A stretch of 64,000 bases of DNA from Chlorobiota bacterium (GCA_022616535.1 JAKEEM010000045.1:1-64000), one strand, 5' to 3'; shown: positions 52,626 to 62,134, counted from the stretch's first letter. The notes: a model not told the origin generated them from the sequence alone. A program made the numbers and translations.

Positions 52626-53096
52626 TCATATATCGAAATAATTTTTCTCCTCTTCCTTAAAGAAATTAAGAACTTCTTCGCTTGATTTTGCCTCAAGAAG
52701 CTTGTCCCTGAATTCGTCCTTGTTCATTAGTCTTGAAATCCGGCTCAACAGCTTAATGTGGGTGTTTAGGAGGTTTTCTTTTCCGACCAGCAGAAAAATA
52801 AACCTGACAGGTTCACCGTCAATTGAGTCGAAATCAATAGGCTCCTTTGTAATGGCAAAAGCTGCAACAATATCGCTGATTGCGTCAGTCTTGCTGTGAG
52901 GGATGGCAAATCCTTTGCCAACGCCTGTTGAAACAAGCTTTTCACGCTCAAAAATTGTTTGTGAAACCTTATCTAAATCAAGAATCTTTTTGGAATTTGC
53001 AGCAAGGTTTATGATTTTCTTTATTGAGTCATCTTTATCCGCAACACCCATATTCACTGCAATAACATCGGTGCTTAAAATATCCGAAATTTTCAT
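52626..53096 (-). CDS. PTS EIIA (PtsN-type) domain protein
   Basis: 156 residues, a single EIIA-fructose/Ntr domain. The phospho-acceptor His is in GVGKGFAIPHSKTDAISD (~67). EREKLVSTGVG and FIFLLVGKENLLNTHIKLLS match the family. No EIIB/C permease lies nearby, so a regulatory PtsN-type role is more likely than sugar uptake. It lies 93 bp upstream of ppdK on the same strand, which hints at a shared PEP/pyruvate context. Confidence 0.85.
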   Translation of the reverse strand: MKISDILSTDVIAVNMGVADKDDSIKKIINLAANSKKILDLDKVSQTIFEREKLVSTGVGKGFAIPHSKTDAISDIVAAFAITKEPIDFDSIDGEPVRFIFLLVGKENLLNTHIKLLSRISRLMNKDEFRDKLLEAKSSEEVLNFFKEEEKNYFDI

Positions 53097-53107
53097 GAAT
53101 TTATGAA

Positions 53108-53152
53108 CAAGTAATAATTACAAGTAATAATTATAAGCTGCGTACAAATTTA
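53108..53152 (-). promoter_or_regulatory. Leader repeat and -7 box upstream of the EIIA gene
   Basis: On the reverse strand TAAATTTG (53152-53145) fits the -7 box; 20 bases upstream reads TTT rather than TTG. Between it and the start lies a perfect 13-bp tandem duplication caagtaataatta (53108-53133). Confidence 0.45.
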
Positions 53153-53237
53153 GTGAATTTAGAGTTAAGATAAAATTTAGAAGAGCGGAACTGCCTAAAA
53201 TTAAGCTTGAAACTTTTAAATTTAAATGACAGAATTG

Positions 53238-54086
53238 CTATAAAGATATATTTTTATTGGCTTTTTTAAGTCGATTTAATGTTGATTTTACAGCCCTCTT
53301 TACCACGGGATTTTTATCTTTAGAAAGAATTCTTAAATATTTTAAAGCTTTACGGGGATATTTAGCTCCAAAACTATTATTAAATGTCATTGCAATGTTC
53401 CACCTTACGTGAGGGTCATTAATTTTTATCCATTTGTCAAGATGCTTAAACAATTCTTCTGGGTGCGAGTTGCCAAAGTATGAGCCAAGTACGAACGGGC
53501 CAAGATTCTTTTTTACATAAGGGGAAGAATCATACATTAGAATTTCAAGCAGCTTAAATGCTTTTTGCGCGCTTTTTGAATTTCCTTCATCTCTTAGTCC
53601 AAGCGAGCCGATGACAACAGCGCGCCTGACATTAGGCGAGCTGAACTTAGACCATTTTTTTAGAACATTGTAAAAATCTTCGTTATAAAAAAGTACGTTT
53701 GCAAAAGCTCCTCCTGCGGATTCTCGAACTTCCCAGTTAGGGTGGTCGGAAATTTTAAGAAGCACATCTCTTACCTTCTCTTTATTATAGCAGTATCCTC
53801 TCCAAATTAAAGAGACCCCGATTTGTTTTGAAACATCTTCTTCCATCCTGCAAAATTTAAACCCTGTGCTGAAAAAAGCCTTCTCCAACCTCGCGGCAGA
53901 TTGATTTTTATTCTTTAAATTAGAGATGATTTCTTTTAAAACAAAACGTTTGTCTTTTGTCTTAGCCGTTTCTGCGTGTGGAGTTTTAACGGATTCAAGT
54001 ATAGATATTACAGATTTATAATTACCATCTCTAACGGCCTTGCTAATTTTCCGTTTTTGGTTTTCCCTTAGTAAAGAATCAGGCAT
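53238..54086 (-). CDS. HEAT-repeat protein, DNA alkylation repair-like
   Basis: 282 residues, all helical. HEAT-like units are visible at HPNWEVRESAGGAFANVLF, SPNVRRAVVIGSLGLRDEG, SPYVKKNLGPFVLG, DPHVRWNIAMTFNNSFGAKY and NPVVKRAVKSTLNRLKK. The pattern of W/R plus spacing resembles AlkD-type DNA glycosylase-like scaffolds, but catalytic residues were not verified. The protein is strongly basic, which suits nucleic-acid binding. It closes the adenosine-deaminase-led operon. Confidence 0.65.
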   Translation of the reverse strand: MPDSLLRENQKRKISKAVRDGNYKSVISILESVKTPHAETAKTKDKRFVLKEIISNLKNKNQSAARLEKAFFSTGFKFCRMEEDVSKQIGVSLIWRGYCYNKEKVRDVLLKISDHPNWEVRESAGGAFANVLFYNEDFYNVLKKWSKFSSPNVRRAVVIGSLGLRDEGNSKSAQKAFKLLEILMYDSSPYVKKNLGPFVLGSYFGNSHPEELFKHLDKWIKINDPHVRWNIAMTFNNSFGAKYPRKALKYLRILSKDKNPVVKRAVKSTLNRLKKANKNISL

Positions 54087-54101
54087 ATAAGATAAAGCTA
54101 T

Positions 54102-54884
54102 TCATTTCTTTTTTGCTTCATCGTATTGCTTCATAACATAACCTTTGAGGAAACCTGATTCAGGCGCCGACTCAAGCCCTTTATCAATCCAGTTTTTAGC
54201 CTCGTCAAGCTTGTCTTTTTTAACATAGCATAATGCAATCATTCCCGCTGCCTGGTCTTTTCCCCAGTTTGGATATGTTTCATCTTTCGGCTCGTAGGTC
54301 TTAAATGACTCCCATGATTTTTCAAACAAAGGCATTGCCTTATCAACTCCGCCGCCGAAGTTTTCGGGAGTGTAATAAGTTATCGTTGCATCAACGAGAA
54401 AGTATCTCGGATTTTCTGGCTCAAGCTTTTTTGCAATATCGGTTGCTTCGGTGCCTTTTGCAATAATATCATTCATTTTATTCGGTTCATACTGCCAGCG
54501 GTTGCTGTTTGCGGACATTTTTAAGATATACGCTTCTGCAAAATCATCCTTCAAATCGGTTGACCTATTCAGCAAATCAATACAGGATTCATTATATTTT
54601 TTTATATTTTCGCTATCCGGCTTTTCGCCCATATAGCTCCACGCAATCATTAAATCACAGTAAGCCATATAGTAATTTATGAGCCATTCGTTTTTCTTAA
54701 GCTGAAGAATTCTCTCAAAATCACCCCTAATCTTTAAAAGTGCGGCTCGGTCGCTTATGTCCTGAACAGCATCAAGCTTCTTTGCAGCTTTTTTCATTGC
54801 ATCGGAGTAATCATCGGAGTATGACTTATTTGAATTTATAAGCGCTATTAGAAAAAATAAGACTGTTAAAGTTAATTTTTTCAT
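54102..54884 (-). CDS. Exported TPR-repeat protein
   Basis: 260 residues from the ATG at 54884. This start is chosen because AAGGAG lies ~9 bases before it and a signal peptide follows (MKKLTLTVLFFLIALINSNK); the longer frame would overlap the upstream receptor gene. The body is helical with TPR-like segments (FAEAYILKMSANSNRWQYEP, AGMIALCYVKKDKLDEAKNW). The GGGVDKAMPLFEKSWESF segment resembles TPR proteins found next to TonB receptors in Bacteroidota. A periplasmic partner of that receptor is the likely role, by context. Confidence 0.65.
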   Translation of the reverse strand: MKKLTLTVLFFLIALINSNKSYSDDYSDAMKKAAKKLDAVQDISDRAALLKIRGDFERILQLKKNEWLINYYMAYCDLMIAWSYMGEKPDSENIKKYNESCIDLLNRSTDLKDDFAEAYILKMSANSNRWQYEPNKMNDIIAKGTEATDIAKKLEPENPRYFLVDATITYYTPENFGGGVDKAMPLFEKSWESFKTYEPKDETYPNWGKDQAAGMIALCYVKKDKLDEAKNWIDKGLESAPESGFLKGYVMKQYDEAKKK

Positions 54885-54906
54885 TTTGTTGTTCTCCTTA
54901 ATTATT

Positions 54907-57129
54907 TTATAATTGTAATCCAAATCCAAGATAAAACTGTCTTTTGTTGGTTGTTACTATTTCCTTCCGAAGAGAATAATCAAAATTATACGTATAGTCA
55001 TATAAATTTTTCTGATTCAGAAGATTGTTTATTTGAAATACCACAATTGCAAATCTTCCGAAGAGCGAGAAAAAGTACTGAAAATTAATATCCATTCTTT
55101 GATAAGTAGGGAAGCGTCCGCTTTTAGTTTCGGAATAAATCGGCTCATATACATTATGCGCGGTATCATAATTGCTTCCGCTGACTGGAGTATACGGCTT
55201 GCCTGTCGATATTCTGTATGTAAGACCGGTTGTAATGTTATCTGTAATATTATAGCTGCCGACGAATGTGAGGTTATGAGTTATATCGTAATTGGCCGAA
55301 ACCTCCGACTGTGCATCATATTGCCTTCGTTTTGAATCCGTATAAGCATATGAAATCCAAGTTGAATATTTGTTTGTAATTCGTGATTTTATAAAAACGT
55401 CAATCCCTTTTGCCTGCCCTTTTCCGCCGGTGGAGTATATAAAACTATTTGCATCTTTTATAACCAAGTTCTTATAATCCTTGTAATATGCTTCAACTCT
55501 GAATAGAAAAAGTCCTTCGCTTTTGTTGAACTCATACCCTAAGATATAATGAATTGCCTGTTCAGGTTTTAAATTAAAATCCATAGATTGGGCATAATAC
55601 TCAAGTCTTGGAAACTGGTGATACAAACCAACCGCTCCTCTTAGAATATTATTCTCTGCAAATTTCCAGCCGAGCGACAGGCGGGGGTCAATTGCAGTTT
55701 TCTTTGAGAGCGTGTGATAATCAGCCCTGAGCCCTGCAATGGCGAAAAAAGTCTTAAAAGGTTTAAGCTGAGTTTCAACATAAGTGCCTATCCTGCCTGT
55801 ATGGCTGTTTGAATTAATATCGATATTTGGAGCATCGAGTCTTAAATTATAGTTGTAAAGCGGGACTCTCCCTGCGAATTTATCTTCATTGTACTCATAC
55901 TCGCTTCCGAAATTCAAATCAATTTTCTTTGAAAGCTGGTGCGTTAAATCAAGCCTTAATTTCCCGTAAAGCTTCTTTACATCATTATTTAAAATGCCGT
56001 ATGAGATGTTATCTTTGTGATTACTAAATGAAAGTCCCGCGCTTAAATAAGTTTTCGAACCGATCCCCGTTGAATATTTTAAATTGGAAAATATTGTACT
56101 TGCTTTGGAATTAAAGTAACCGTCATACGAAGGACTCGTGTTTCTGATTCCGATTCTGTCTTCGCTGTAATCAAAAATCGCTTTTAAATTGCTTTTATCA
56201 TTCGGCTTAAATGAAATGGTTCCGCCTACACCTCTTGCAAGTGGAATGGGGTTATAGCTGTCAATCAGATACCCGTTCAGCCTGAAATAAGGGTCAAGGA
56301 TTGTTTGCCCGATATCAACGGTTGCTCCGAATTTTTTATCGTTTGAGAGAAAAACACCCGAAAGTCCCACATTGGCAAGCCCGAGCCACAGGAATGCACC
56401 TGTTCCCTGTGGCATTTCGTATGATTTAAGGTCCAATACTGCCGAAAGTACGTTGCCGTATTTAGCTGAAAATCCCCCGCTTGAGAAGTTAATGCCTTTC
56501 AATCCCCAGGGATTTATTGTAGTGTATGACGAAGTATTAAAATCGTCATCAAAAATAAAAGGATGATGTAACGATGCCTGGTCTAAAATTGTCAGCACCT
56601 CGTTTTCATCGCCGCCTCGCACTGTAATGCGGCTCCCTTCATCGACCTGGTTTGAGCCGGGAAATGTAGTAATAGCCCTGTATAAATCACCGTCAGAGCC
56701 GGGGATACGGACTATTTCAAGTGGCGTTATCGTAACTTGTGACTGCTGTCCTGAAGTATAAGAACTCGCCGTAACCAAAATCTCTTCGGTTTCAACTTCG
56801 GCTTTGCGCAGCTGGACATTCATTTCTATATTTCTGCCCTGTTCAATCACAACGGTTTTTCTTCTGTCGTTGTATTCAATATATGTAAATAGTAGTGACT
56901 GCTGACCTGTTTTAGAAGTTTCGAACTCGTAGTAACCGATTGAATCCGCAGTAGCGCCGTCGATTGTTCCTTCGATTACAACATTTGCCCCGTTAAGCGG
57001 TTTATTGTCCTCGCCGGTGACTTTACCGTAAATTTTTACATCCTGTGCAAAGCCCTGAGTCCCGCCTTGCTGGACGAAAGGGCTTATTAATAATGCAAAT
57101 AAAGTTAAAAATATTATTTTTTCCATCAT
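54907..57129 (-). CDS. TonB-dependent receptor
   Basis: 740 residues. Signal peptide, carboxypeptidase-regulatory-like domain (KIYGKVTGEDNKPLNGANVV), plug (EILVTASSYTSGQQSQVT, PGSDGDLYRAITTFPGSNQV, RITVRGGDENEVLTILDQAS) and barrel to KRQFYLGFGLQL. It imports an unknown ligand. It is tightly linked to a 2TM protein upstream (11 bp) and a TPR protein downstream, and the cluster also has a winged-helix regulator. Confidence 0.88.
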   Translation of the reverse strand: MMEKIIFLTLFALLISPFVQQGGTQGFAQDVKIYGKVTGEDNKPLNGANVVIEGTIDGATADSIGYYEFETSKTGQQSLLFTYIEYNDRRKTVVIEQGRNIEMNVQLRKAEVETEEILVTASSYTSGQQSQVTITPLEIVRIPGSDGDLYRAITTFPGSNQVDEGSRITVRGGDENEVLTILDQASLHHPFIFDDDFNTSSYTTINPWGLKGINFSSGGFSAKYGNVLSAVLDLKSYEMPQGTGAFLWLGLANVGLSGVFLSNDKKFGATVDIGQTILDPYFRLNGYLIDSYNPIPLARGVGGTISFKPNDKSNLKAIFDYSEDRIGIRNTSPSYDGYFNSKASTIFSNLKYSTGIGSKTYLSAGLSFSNHKDNISYGILNNDVKKLYGKLRLDLTHQLSKKIDLNFGSEYEYNEDKFAGRVPLYNYNLRLDAPNIDINSNSHTGRIGTYVETQLKPFKTFFAIAGLRADYHTLSKKTAIDPRLSLGWKFAENNILRGAVGLYHQFPRLEYYAQSMDFNLKPEQAIHYILGYEFNKSEGLFLFRVEAYYKDYKNLVIKDANSFIYSTGGKGQAKGIDVFIKSRITNKYSTWISYAYTDSKRRQYDAQSEVSANYDITHNLTFVGSYNITDNITTGLTYRISTGKPYTPVSGSNYDTAHNVYEPIYSETKSGRFPTYQRMDINFQYFFSLFGRFAIVVFQINNLLNQKNLYDYTYNFDYSLRKEIVTTNKRQFYLGFGLQL

Positions 57130-57140
57130 TATAATCTTGC

Positions 57141-57437
57141 TTAATTATTTCCGATTAATTTTTTATATTCTTTTTCGGTTAAGTTATCTTTAAAACCGGT
57201 GTATGCTCCTATATAATTAAAAGTTATTCCGATTCCCCAGCCGAAAGTAACAAACAAAGGCCAAATGAATCCTAAATGACCTTTCATAATACCAGTAATA
57301 ATCCACACTCCCCAAAGAAAAGCATTTACTATAATATATGTTAATAGATGTTTTTTAAATTCAGCCCTTCTTTTAGCAATTTTCCAGAGTTTTTCGTCCC
57401 TCGGCTGATTTTGTACCCCGAAATTAGATTTTTCCAT
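57141..57437 (-). CDS. 2TM-domain protein
   Basis: 98 residues. WKIAKRRAEFKKHLLTYIIV leads into the first membrane helix; the second is GFIWPLFVTFGWGIGITFNY. This is the 2TM domain, found alone or fused to LytTR and histidine kinase parts in Bacteroidota; standalone function unknown. AGGAGA precedes the ATG. Confidence 0.8.
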   Translation of the reverse strand: MEKSNFGVQNQPRDEKLWKIAKRRAEFKKHLLTYIIVNAFLWGVWIITGIMKGHLGFIWPLFVTFGWGIGITFNYIGAYTGFKDNLTEKEYKKLIGNN

Positions 57438-57507
57438 TTTTAATTCTCCTAAATTATGATTTTAAGTTTTTAATTTGCTTATTAATACCAGATATTTTTA
57501 ATACCTG

Positions 57508-57807
57508 CTATTTTGGTTTTATAATGCTTTCGAGCTTTTTTATATAATCTTCAAAAGCTTTCCTTCCTGTTTCGGTAATCCTGTAACGCGAAATGGGTTT
57601 TCTTTCAACAAACTCTTTTGTCACTGAAATATAATTGCTTTCTTCAAGTTTTCTTAAATGAACACTCAGGTTTCCGTCAGTCGCATTTATCTTTTCTCGG
57701 ATAAACGTAAATTCCGCTTCCTCAACACTTATCAGAACTGCCATAATTGCAGTCCTTATTCGCGAGTGTATCACATCATTTATTTCGTGATAATTAAAAT
57801 CAGGCAT
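57508..57807 (-). CDS. Winged-helix transcriptional regulator
   Basis: 99 residues. INDVIHSRIRTAIMAVLISV (helix 1), EFTFIREKINATDGNLSVHL with the recognition helix, and a wing EFVERKPISRYRITETGRKA. It is of the HTH_34/ArsR-like small dimeric type without an effector domain. Co-transcription with two small membrane proteins and a TonB receptor suggests control of this operon or of envelope genes. Confidence 0.82.
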   Translation of the reverse strand: MPDFNYHEINDVIHSRIRTAIMAVLISVEEAEFTFIREKINATDGNLSVHLRKLEESNYISVTKEFVERKPISRYRITETGRKAFEDYIKKLESIIKPK

Positions 57808-57833
57808 TTTTCGGTTTTACTCAATACTTATGT

Positions 57834-58436
57834 TTACTCAATCTCAAGATTAGCTGATTTCCATTTCTTGTAAAGAATCATACCAGGAATAGTTTGAAAG
57901 AAAATTAACATCAGTGCAAAAATTAACAATGTATGAATGCTTGGGAACACAAAAGTAATGATTGCACCTGCCCACCAGCCCAAAGTGAGCCATTGAAGCC
58001 ATTTAACCTGCTGGATTGCCCCGCTTGCAAAATATGATACCCCAAGAATTACAGAAATTATCGGACAGATGAAAATAGGGTTGTATGCCTTTGTCAACGG
58101 ACCAATGAATCCAATCATAGACATTGCAATTCCCGATGCAATCCAAAGAGCACTCAGTATTTTACCGGCAAATGTGTGAACCCTTCTTTTGCGTATGTTA
58201 CTTCTTTCAATAAACGAATCTATTAGGAACCCCGAAACAATTGTAATGAGCCACATTAGTCCGATAAATTTTCCGCTCTGGTGAGTAAGCAGCATATAAT
58301 AATTAACTAAAAGCGCTGCAGTTATCAAAATCCCCCAAAATATATAATGCTTGCCGCTATCGACGACCACTCTTCGGCTGTCGATCATCATTTGCTTTAT
58401 GAGCGAAAGTTCCTGTTCTGCCTGTTTTGTTTCCAT
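57834..58436 (-). CDS. Five-to-six-helix membrane protein, unknown
   Basis: 200 residues. A cytosolic N-terminus (METKQAEQELSLIKQMMIDS) precedes three pairs of membrane helices (FWGILITAALLVNYYMLLTH, GLMWLITIVSGFLIDSF; ILSALWIASGIAMSMIGFIG, FICPIISVILGVSYFASGAI; LTLGWWAGAIITFVF, LLIFALMLIFFQTIPGMILY). Not assigned to a family. It overlaps none but is 5 bp from the end of the deaminase gene and 26 bp before the regulator, so it is part of their transcript. Confidence 0.65.
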   Translation of the reverse strand: METKQAEQELSLIKQMMIDSRRVVVDSGKHYIFWGILITAALLVNYYMLLTHQSGKFIGLMWLITIVSGFLIDSFIERSNIRKRRVHTFAGKILSALWIASGIAMSMIGFIGPLTKAYNPIFICPIISVILGVSYFASGAIQQVKWLQWLTLGWWAGAIITFVFPSIHTLLIFALMLIFFQTIPGMILYKKWKSANLEIE

Positions 58437-58441
58437 ATTTT

Positions 58442-59482
58442 TTATTGATTTGAATTATTTGTTTTGTATTCCTTTAAATAGTATTCCTTTAGCAGATTTC
58501 TCAACTTTTCTTTTTTGCTTTCGCTGCACCAGGCGGAATCTGTCGCATTTAGCATTAATTTTTTTACATCGCTTAGGTCAAATCCCAGCTTTTCGATAAA
58601 AAGAGCATACTCCTCAGCCAAACTGTTATTAAACATCATCGGGTCGTCAGTATTCAGAAAAACTTTCAGCCCTCTTTTGTAATAATCTTTTACCGGATGC
58701 TCTTCAATCGATTTTACAACCCCTGTTTTAACATTTGATATTGGGCACATTTCAATTGGAATCTTTTTTTCGGCAAGATATTCGATAAGATTTTCATCTT
58801 CGTATGCGCGGGTTCCATGCCCGATTCTTTCTGTATTAAGCTCATTAATTACGCCCCATATACTTTCGCTACCGGCAGCTTCGCCTGCGTGAGCCGATGT
58901 TCTGAAGTTTAAATCTCGTGCACGGGAGTAAACTTTTTTGAATGCCTCGGGCGGAAAATGCTGCTCTGAGCCGCCGATTCCGATTCCGACAACTTTCATG
59001 TGTTTTACTTCATTCAATTCACTTAGAGTAACCATGCCGTTTTCGGGACCAAAATCCCTTACCAAATCCGCAATGAGATTAATTTCAATCTCTTTCTCAA
59101 ACAGCTTGATACCGTTGAAAACAGCTTCTGAAATTTTTTGGGAGTTAAGATTTTTTGATTTATGATCCGCCGGACTATAGAATATTTCCGCGTATTTAAT
59201 GTTCTGTCTGATTAAATCCTTTGCCACTTCTCCCGCAATAAAGGTAAAATCTTCATACTCTCTTATAAATTTATTTTTCCATATCCAGATTTTAATAAAG
59301 TGAGGGAAGTCAACATAATTGAACTTGGCCTTAAGCTCTTTTAAACTTATAACTTCGCTGGTTCCGCTGTATTTTTCTGCGAGATTCCACATTGCCTCAA
59401 GCGGAATAGCGCCTTCAAGGTGAAGGTGAAGCTCAACTTTAGGCATCGCTTCTAAAAATGATATTGTGTTCTTTCCTGGCAA
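58442..59482 (-). CDS. add: Adenosine deaminase
   Basis: 346 residues. Zinc ligands in MPKVELHLHLEGAIP (HxH), SAHAGEAAG (His) and NTDDPMMFN (Asp pair); catalytic Glu in the AHAGE motif and RIGHGTRAYE. It converts adenosine to inosine in the cytosol. The frame starts with a TTG at 59482; the ATG at 59446 just before PKVELHLHL is a possible shorter start. It heads a seven-gene reverse operon under a full-match promoter. Confidence 0.92.
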   Translation of the reverse strand: MPGKNTISFLEAMPKVELHLHLEGAIPLEAMWNLAEKYSGTSEVISLKELKAKFNYVDFPHFIKIWIWKNKFIREYEDFTFIAGEVAKDLIRQNIKYAEIFYSPADHKSKNLNSQKISEAVFNGIKLFEKEIEINLIADLVRDFGPENGMVTLSELNEVKHMKVVGIGIGGSEQHFPPEAFKKVYSRARDLNFRTSAHAGEAAGSESIWGVINELNTERIGHGTRAYEDENLIEYLAEKKIPIEMCPISNVKTGVVKSIEEHPVKDYYKRGLKVFLNTDDPMMFNNSLAEEYALFIEKLGFDLSDVKKLMLNATDSAWCSESKKEKLRNLLKEYYLKEYKTNNSNQ

Positions 59483-59558
59483 TTTTGAATTTATAGCTTA
59501 AAAAAGTTAAAAAAAGACAAATTTTAAATATTTATACTTTATTTTTTAAAGTGCTTTA

Positions 59559-59589
59559 CAAATATAAAGCTGTGATTGGGATTTGTCAA
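59559..59589 (-). promoter_or_regulatory. Promoter of the adenosine deaminase operon
   Basis: On the reverse strand TTG within TTGACA (59589-59587), exactly 20 bases, then TATATTTG (59566-59559). This is a full match; the predicted start is ~70 bases before the gene. Confidence 0.75.
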
Positions 59590-59664
59590 GCAAAAGATTT
59601 AAATTTTTTTATAAACTTATGGAATAACAGATACAGAAGGTAACTAATAAATGCATCATAAATA

Positions 59665-59694
59665 AAAAAGCGCATCAGATGGATGCCCTTTTAA
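59665..59694 (-). terminator. Terminator of the rplY-pth-hppA operon
   Basis: aaaagcgcatc / gatgcccttt arms (one mismatch) around agatg. On the reverse strand it is followed by TTTTTT. It lies 23 bp after the hppA stop. Confidence 0.65.
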
Positions 59695-59716
59695 AATTTA
59701 TTTTAAATGTTAAGAT

Positions 59717-62116
59717 TCAAGCTTTTGCAGTGATTCTCATTTTGTAAAATGAACGCCATACAAAGTAAAGTGCAACTAAGAAAAATACTCCGCCTACATA
59801 TGGAGCTGTTGCACGGAACGATTCTGAAATTGCTATCTCCATTGCAAGAAGTCCGAACAAAGTTGTGAACTTGATGATGGGATTCAGTGCAACAGATGAA
59901 GTATCCTTGAACGGGTCGCCGACTGTATCGCCAATAACAGTTGCCGCGTGGAGTTCGGTACCTTTTTCTTTTAAGTCAACTTCGACAACTTTCTTTGCAT
60001 TATCCCACGAACCTCCTGCATTAGCCATAAACACCGCCTGAAACAATCCGAATACCGCTATTGAAATCAGGAAGCTGATAAAAAACGAAACCGGTTCGGA
60101 AGTTGCAGCTCTTGGAGCAGAAAAAAATGCAAAAGCCAGTGCAAAAGAAAATATCGCAATGAAGATATTGAACATTCCTGTTTGTGCATACTTTGTGCAA
60201 ATCTGCACAACCTCTTTTGATTTTTCTGTAGATGCGCTCATACTTGCGTTTTCATCTAGATTTATGTTCTTTTTAATATATTCAACAGCCCTGTATGCAC
60301 CAGTTGTAACTGCCTGAGTTGATGCTCCCGTAAACCAATACACTACAGCTCCGCCGCAAATAAACCCGAGTATCGTATATGGATTAAGTATGCTTAATAT
60401 TGCTTCGGGCTGAATTCCCAAAGTATTTTTTATTACAAGTATCAGTGAAAATATCATTGTGGTTGCTCCAACAACCGCTGTTCCGATTAACACCGGCTTT
60501 GCGGTTGCTTTAAAAGTATTTCCGGCACCGTCGTTTGATTCAAGGTAATGTTTTGCCTTTTCGAAGTCTGGCCTGAACCCGAAGTCCTTTTCAATTTCCG
60601 AGGAAACACCCTCGCGCGATTCAATAAGTGAAAGCTCATAAATCGACTGCGCATTATCGGTTACCGGTCCGTAGCTGTCTACAGCAATTGTTACGGGACC
60701 CATACCGAGCATTCCGAAGGCAACAAGCCCGAATGCAAAAATTGACGCATAAGCAGGAATCATATCATGCGGAATCGATAATGACGCAAGATAGGCAATC
60801 AGCATAAGCACAAAGAAAACCATACCCTGCCAGAATGCCGAAAAATTACCTGCCACCAAACCAGAAAGAATGGTAAGCGATGCGCCTCCTTCCCTGGATG
60901 CAGTTACAACCTCATTAACATGCTTTGATTTAGGGCTTGTGAATATTTTAGTAAACTCCGGAATCAGAGCCGCTCCCAAAGTTCCGCAGCTGATAATAAT
61001 TGATAATGTCAGCCACAGATTGTTCGGCAGATGCCCGATTAAAATTTTGCTGATGACAAAAGTAACAATCATTGAAACAATCGAGGTAATCCAAACAAGC
61101 GAAGTTAAAGGATGTTCGAAATCGAATTCCTCTTTATTGCCGTATTTTGCCTTTGCCCATATGCCGTTTATATAAAATGAACCGATTGAAGTAATAATCA
61201 TCAGAATCCTCATCACGAAAATCCATGTAAGCAGCTCAGTCTGAAACAGTACACTTGGAACAGCAAGTACAATAAAGCTGATTAATGCAACGCCTGTAAC
61301 GCCGTAAGTTTCAAATCCGTCTGCGGTTGGTCCGACTGAGTCTCCCGCATTATCGCCAGTGCAGTCAGCAATAACACCCGGGTTGCGCGGGTCGTCTTCC
61401 TTAATCTTAAAGACAATTTTCATTAAGTCGCTTCCAATATCAGCAATCTTAGTAAAAATACCGCCGGCAATTCTAAGTGCCGATGCTCCAAGTGACTCGC
61501 CTATTGCAAATCCGATAAAGCTTGCACCTGCATACTCCCTCGGCACATAAAGCAGAATTATCAGCATCATTATAAGCTCAACGCATATAAGCATAACCCC
61601 GATGCTCATACCTGCATCGAGAGGTATTTTCAAAAGCTTAATCGGCTTTCTTTCAAGTGCAGCAAAAGCCATACGGCTGTTTGCAAGGGTATTCATTCTG
61701 ATACCGAACTGTGCAACGCTGTAAGAGCCTAAAATGCCAATGACTGTCCACATCAAAATTAACGCTACTCCGCCAATCCCTGCATGCTGCAGGAAACCGA
61801 AATAAAAAGATATACATGCAGCTATAAATAAAAATAATATTATTAAAAACTTTCCCTGCTGTTTTAAATATGTCCTGCAGGTTGCATAGATTATTGCCGC
61901 AACATCAAGCATTGACTGATGTGCCCTTAATTTTTTTACCTTCAAAAACTGGAGTATGCCGAACAAAACCCCCAGAGTGCAAACTAGTATTCCTATTACC
62001 AGCATGCTGTTCTGGTCTTGGCTAAGCTCAGGTATTTTCAAATCAGCTTCGCTTGCAAGGGCAGTTGCGGAGCCAAACAAAGAAAACACTGTGCTTAATA
62101 TTATATTTCTTTTCAT
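59717..62116 (-). CDS. hppA: Membrane-bound ion-pumping pyrophosphatase, divergent type
   Basis: 799 residues with an N-terminal signal-like helix (MKRNIILSTVFSLFGSATAL) and about sixteen membrane helices. Conserved PPi-site motifs: EDDPRNPG, GDNAGDSVGPTADGFE, GDTVGDPFKDTSSVALNPII. In canonical enzymes the first motif reads DVGADLVGKVE; here it is DIGSDLMKIVFKIKE, one residue shorter and lacking the KxE. GNTFKATAK places a Lys at the position that separates K+-independent from K+-dependent enzymes. It pumps H+ or Na+ with PPi energy. It resembles the divergent subfamily known from Chlorobi. Confidence 0.88.
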   Translation of the reverse strand: MKRNIILSTVFSLFGSATALASEADLKIPELSQDQNSMLVIGILVCTLGVLFGILQFLKVKKLRAHQSMLDVAAIIYATCRTYLKQQGKFLIILFLFIAACISFYFGFLQHAGIGGVALILMWTVIGILGSYSVAQFGIRMNTLANSRMAFAALERKPIKLLKIPLDAGMSIGVMLICVELIMMLIILLYVPREYAGASFIGFAIGESLGASALRIAGGIFTKIADIGSDLMKIVFKIKEDDPRNPGVIADCTGDNAGDSVGPTADGFETYGVTGVALISFIVLAVPSVLFQTELLTWIFVMRILMIITSIGSFYINGIWAKAKYGNKEEFDFEHPLTSLVWITSIVSMIVTFVISKILIGHLPNNLWLTLSIIISCGTLGAALIPEFTKIFTSPKSKHVNEVVTASREGGASLTILSGLVAGNFSAFWQGMVFFVLMLIAYLASLSIPHDMIPAYASIFAFGLVAFGMLGMGPVTIAVDSYGPVTDNAQSIYELSLIESREGVSSEIEKDFGFRPDFEKAKHYLESNDGAGNTFKATAKPVLIGTAVVGATTMIFSLILVIKNTLGIQPEAILSILNPYTILGFICGGAVVYWFTGASTQAVTTGAYRAVEYIKKNINLDENASMSASTEKSKEVVQICTKYAQTGMFNIFIAIFSFALAFAFFSAPRAATSEPVSFFISFLISIAVFGLFQAVFMANAGGSWDNAKKVVEVDLKEKGTELHAATVIGDTVGDPFKDTSSVALNPIIKFTTLFGLLAMEIAISESFRATAPYVGGVFFLVALYFVWRSFYKMRITAKA

Positions 62117-62134
62117 ATATTGATTTATTTTAAA

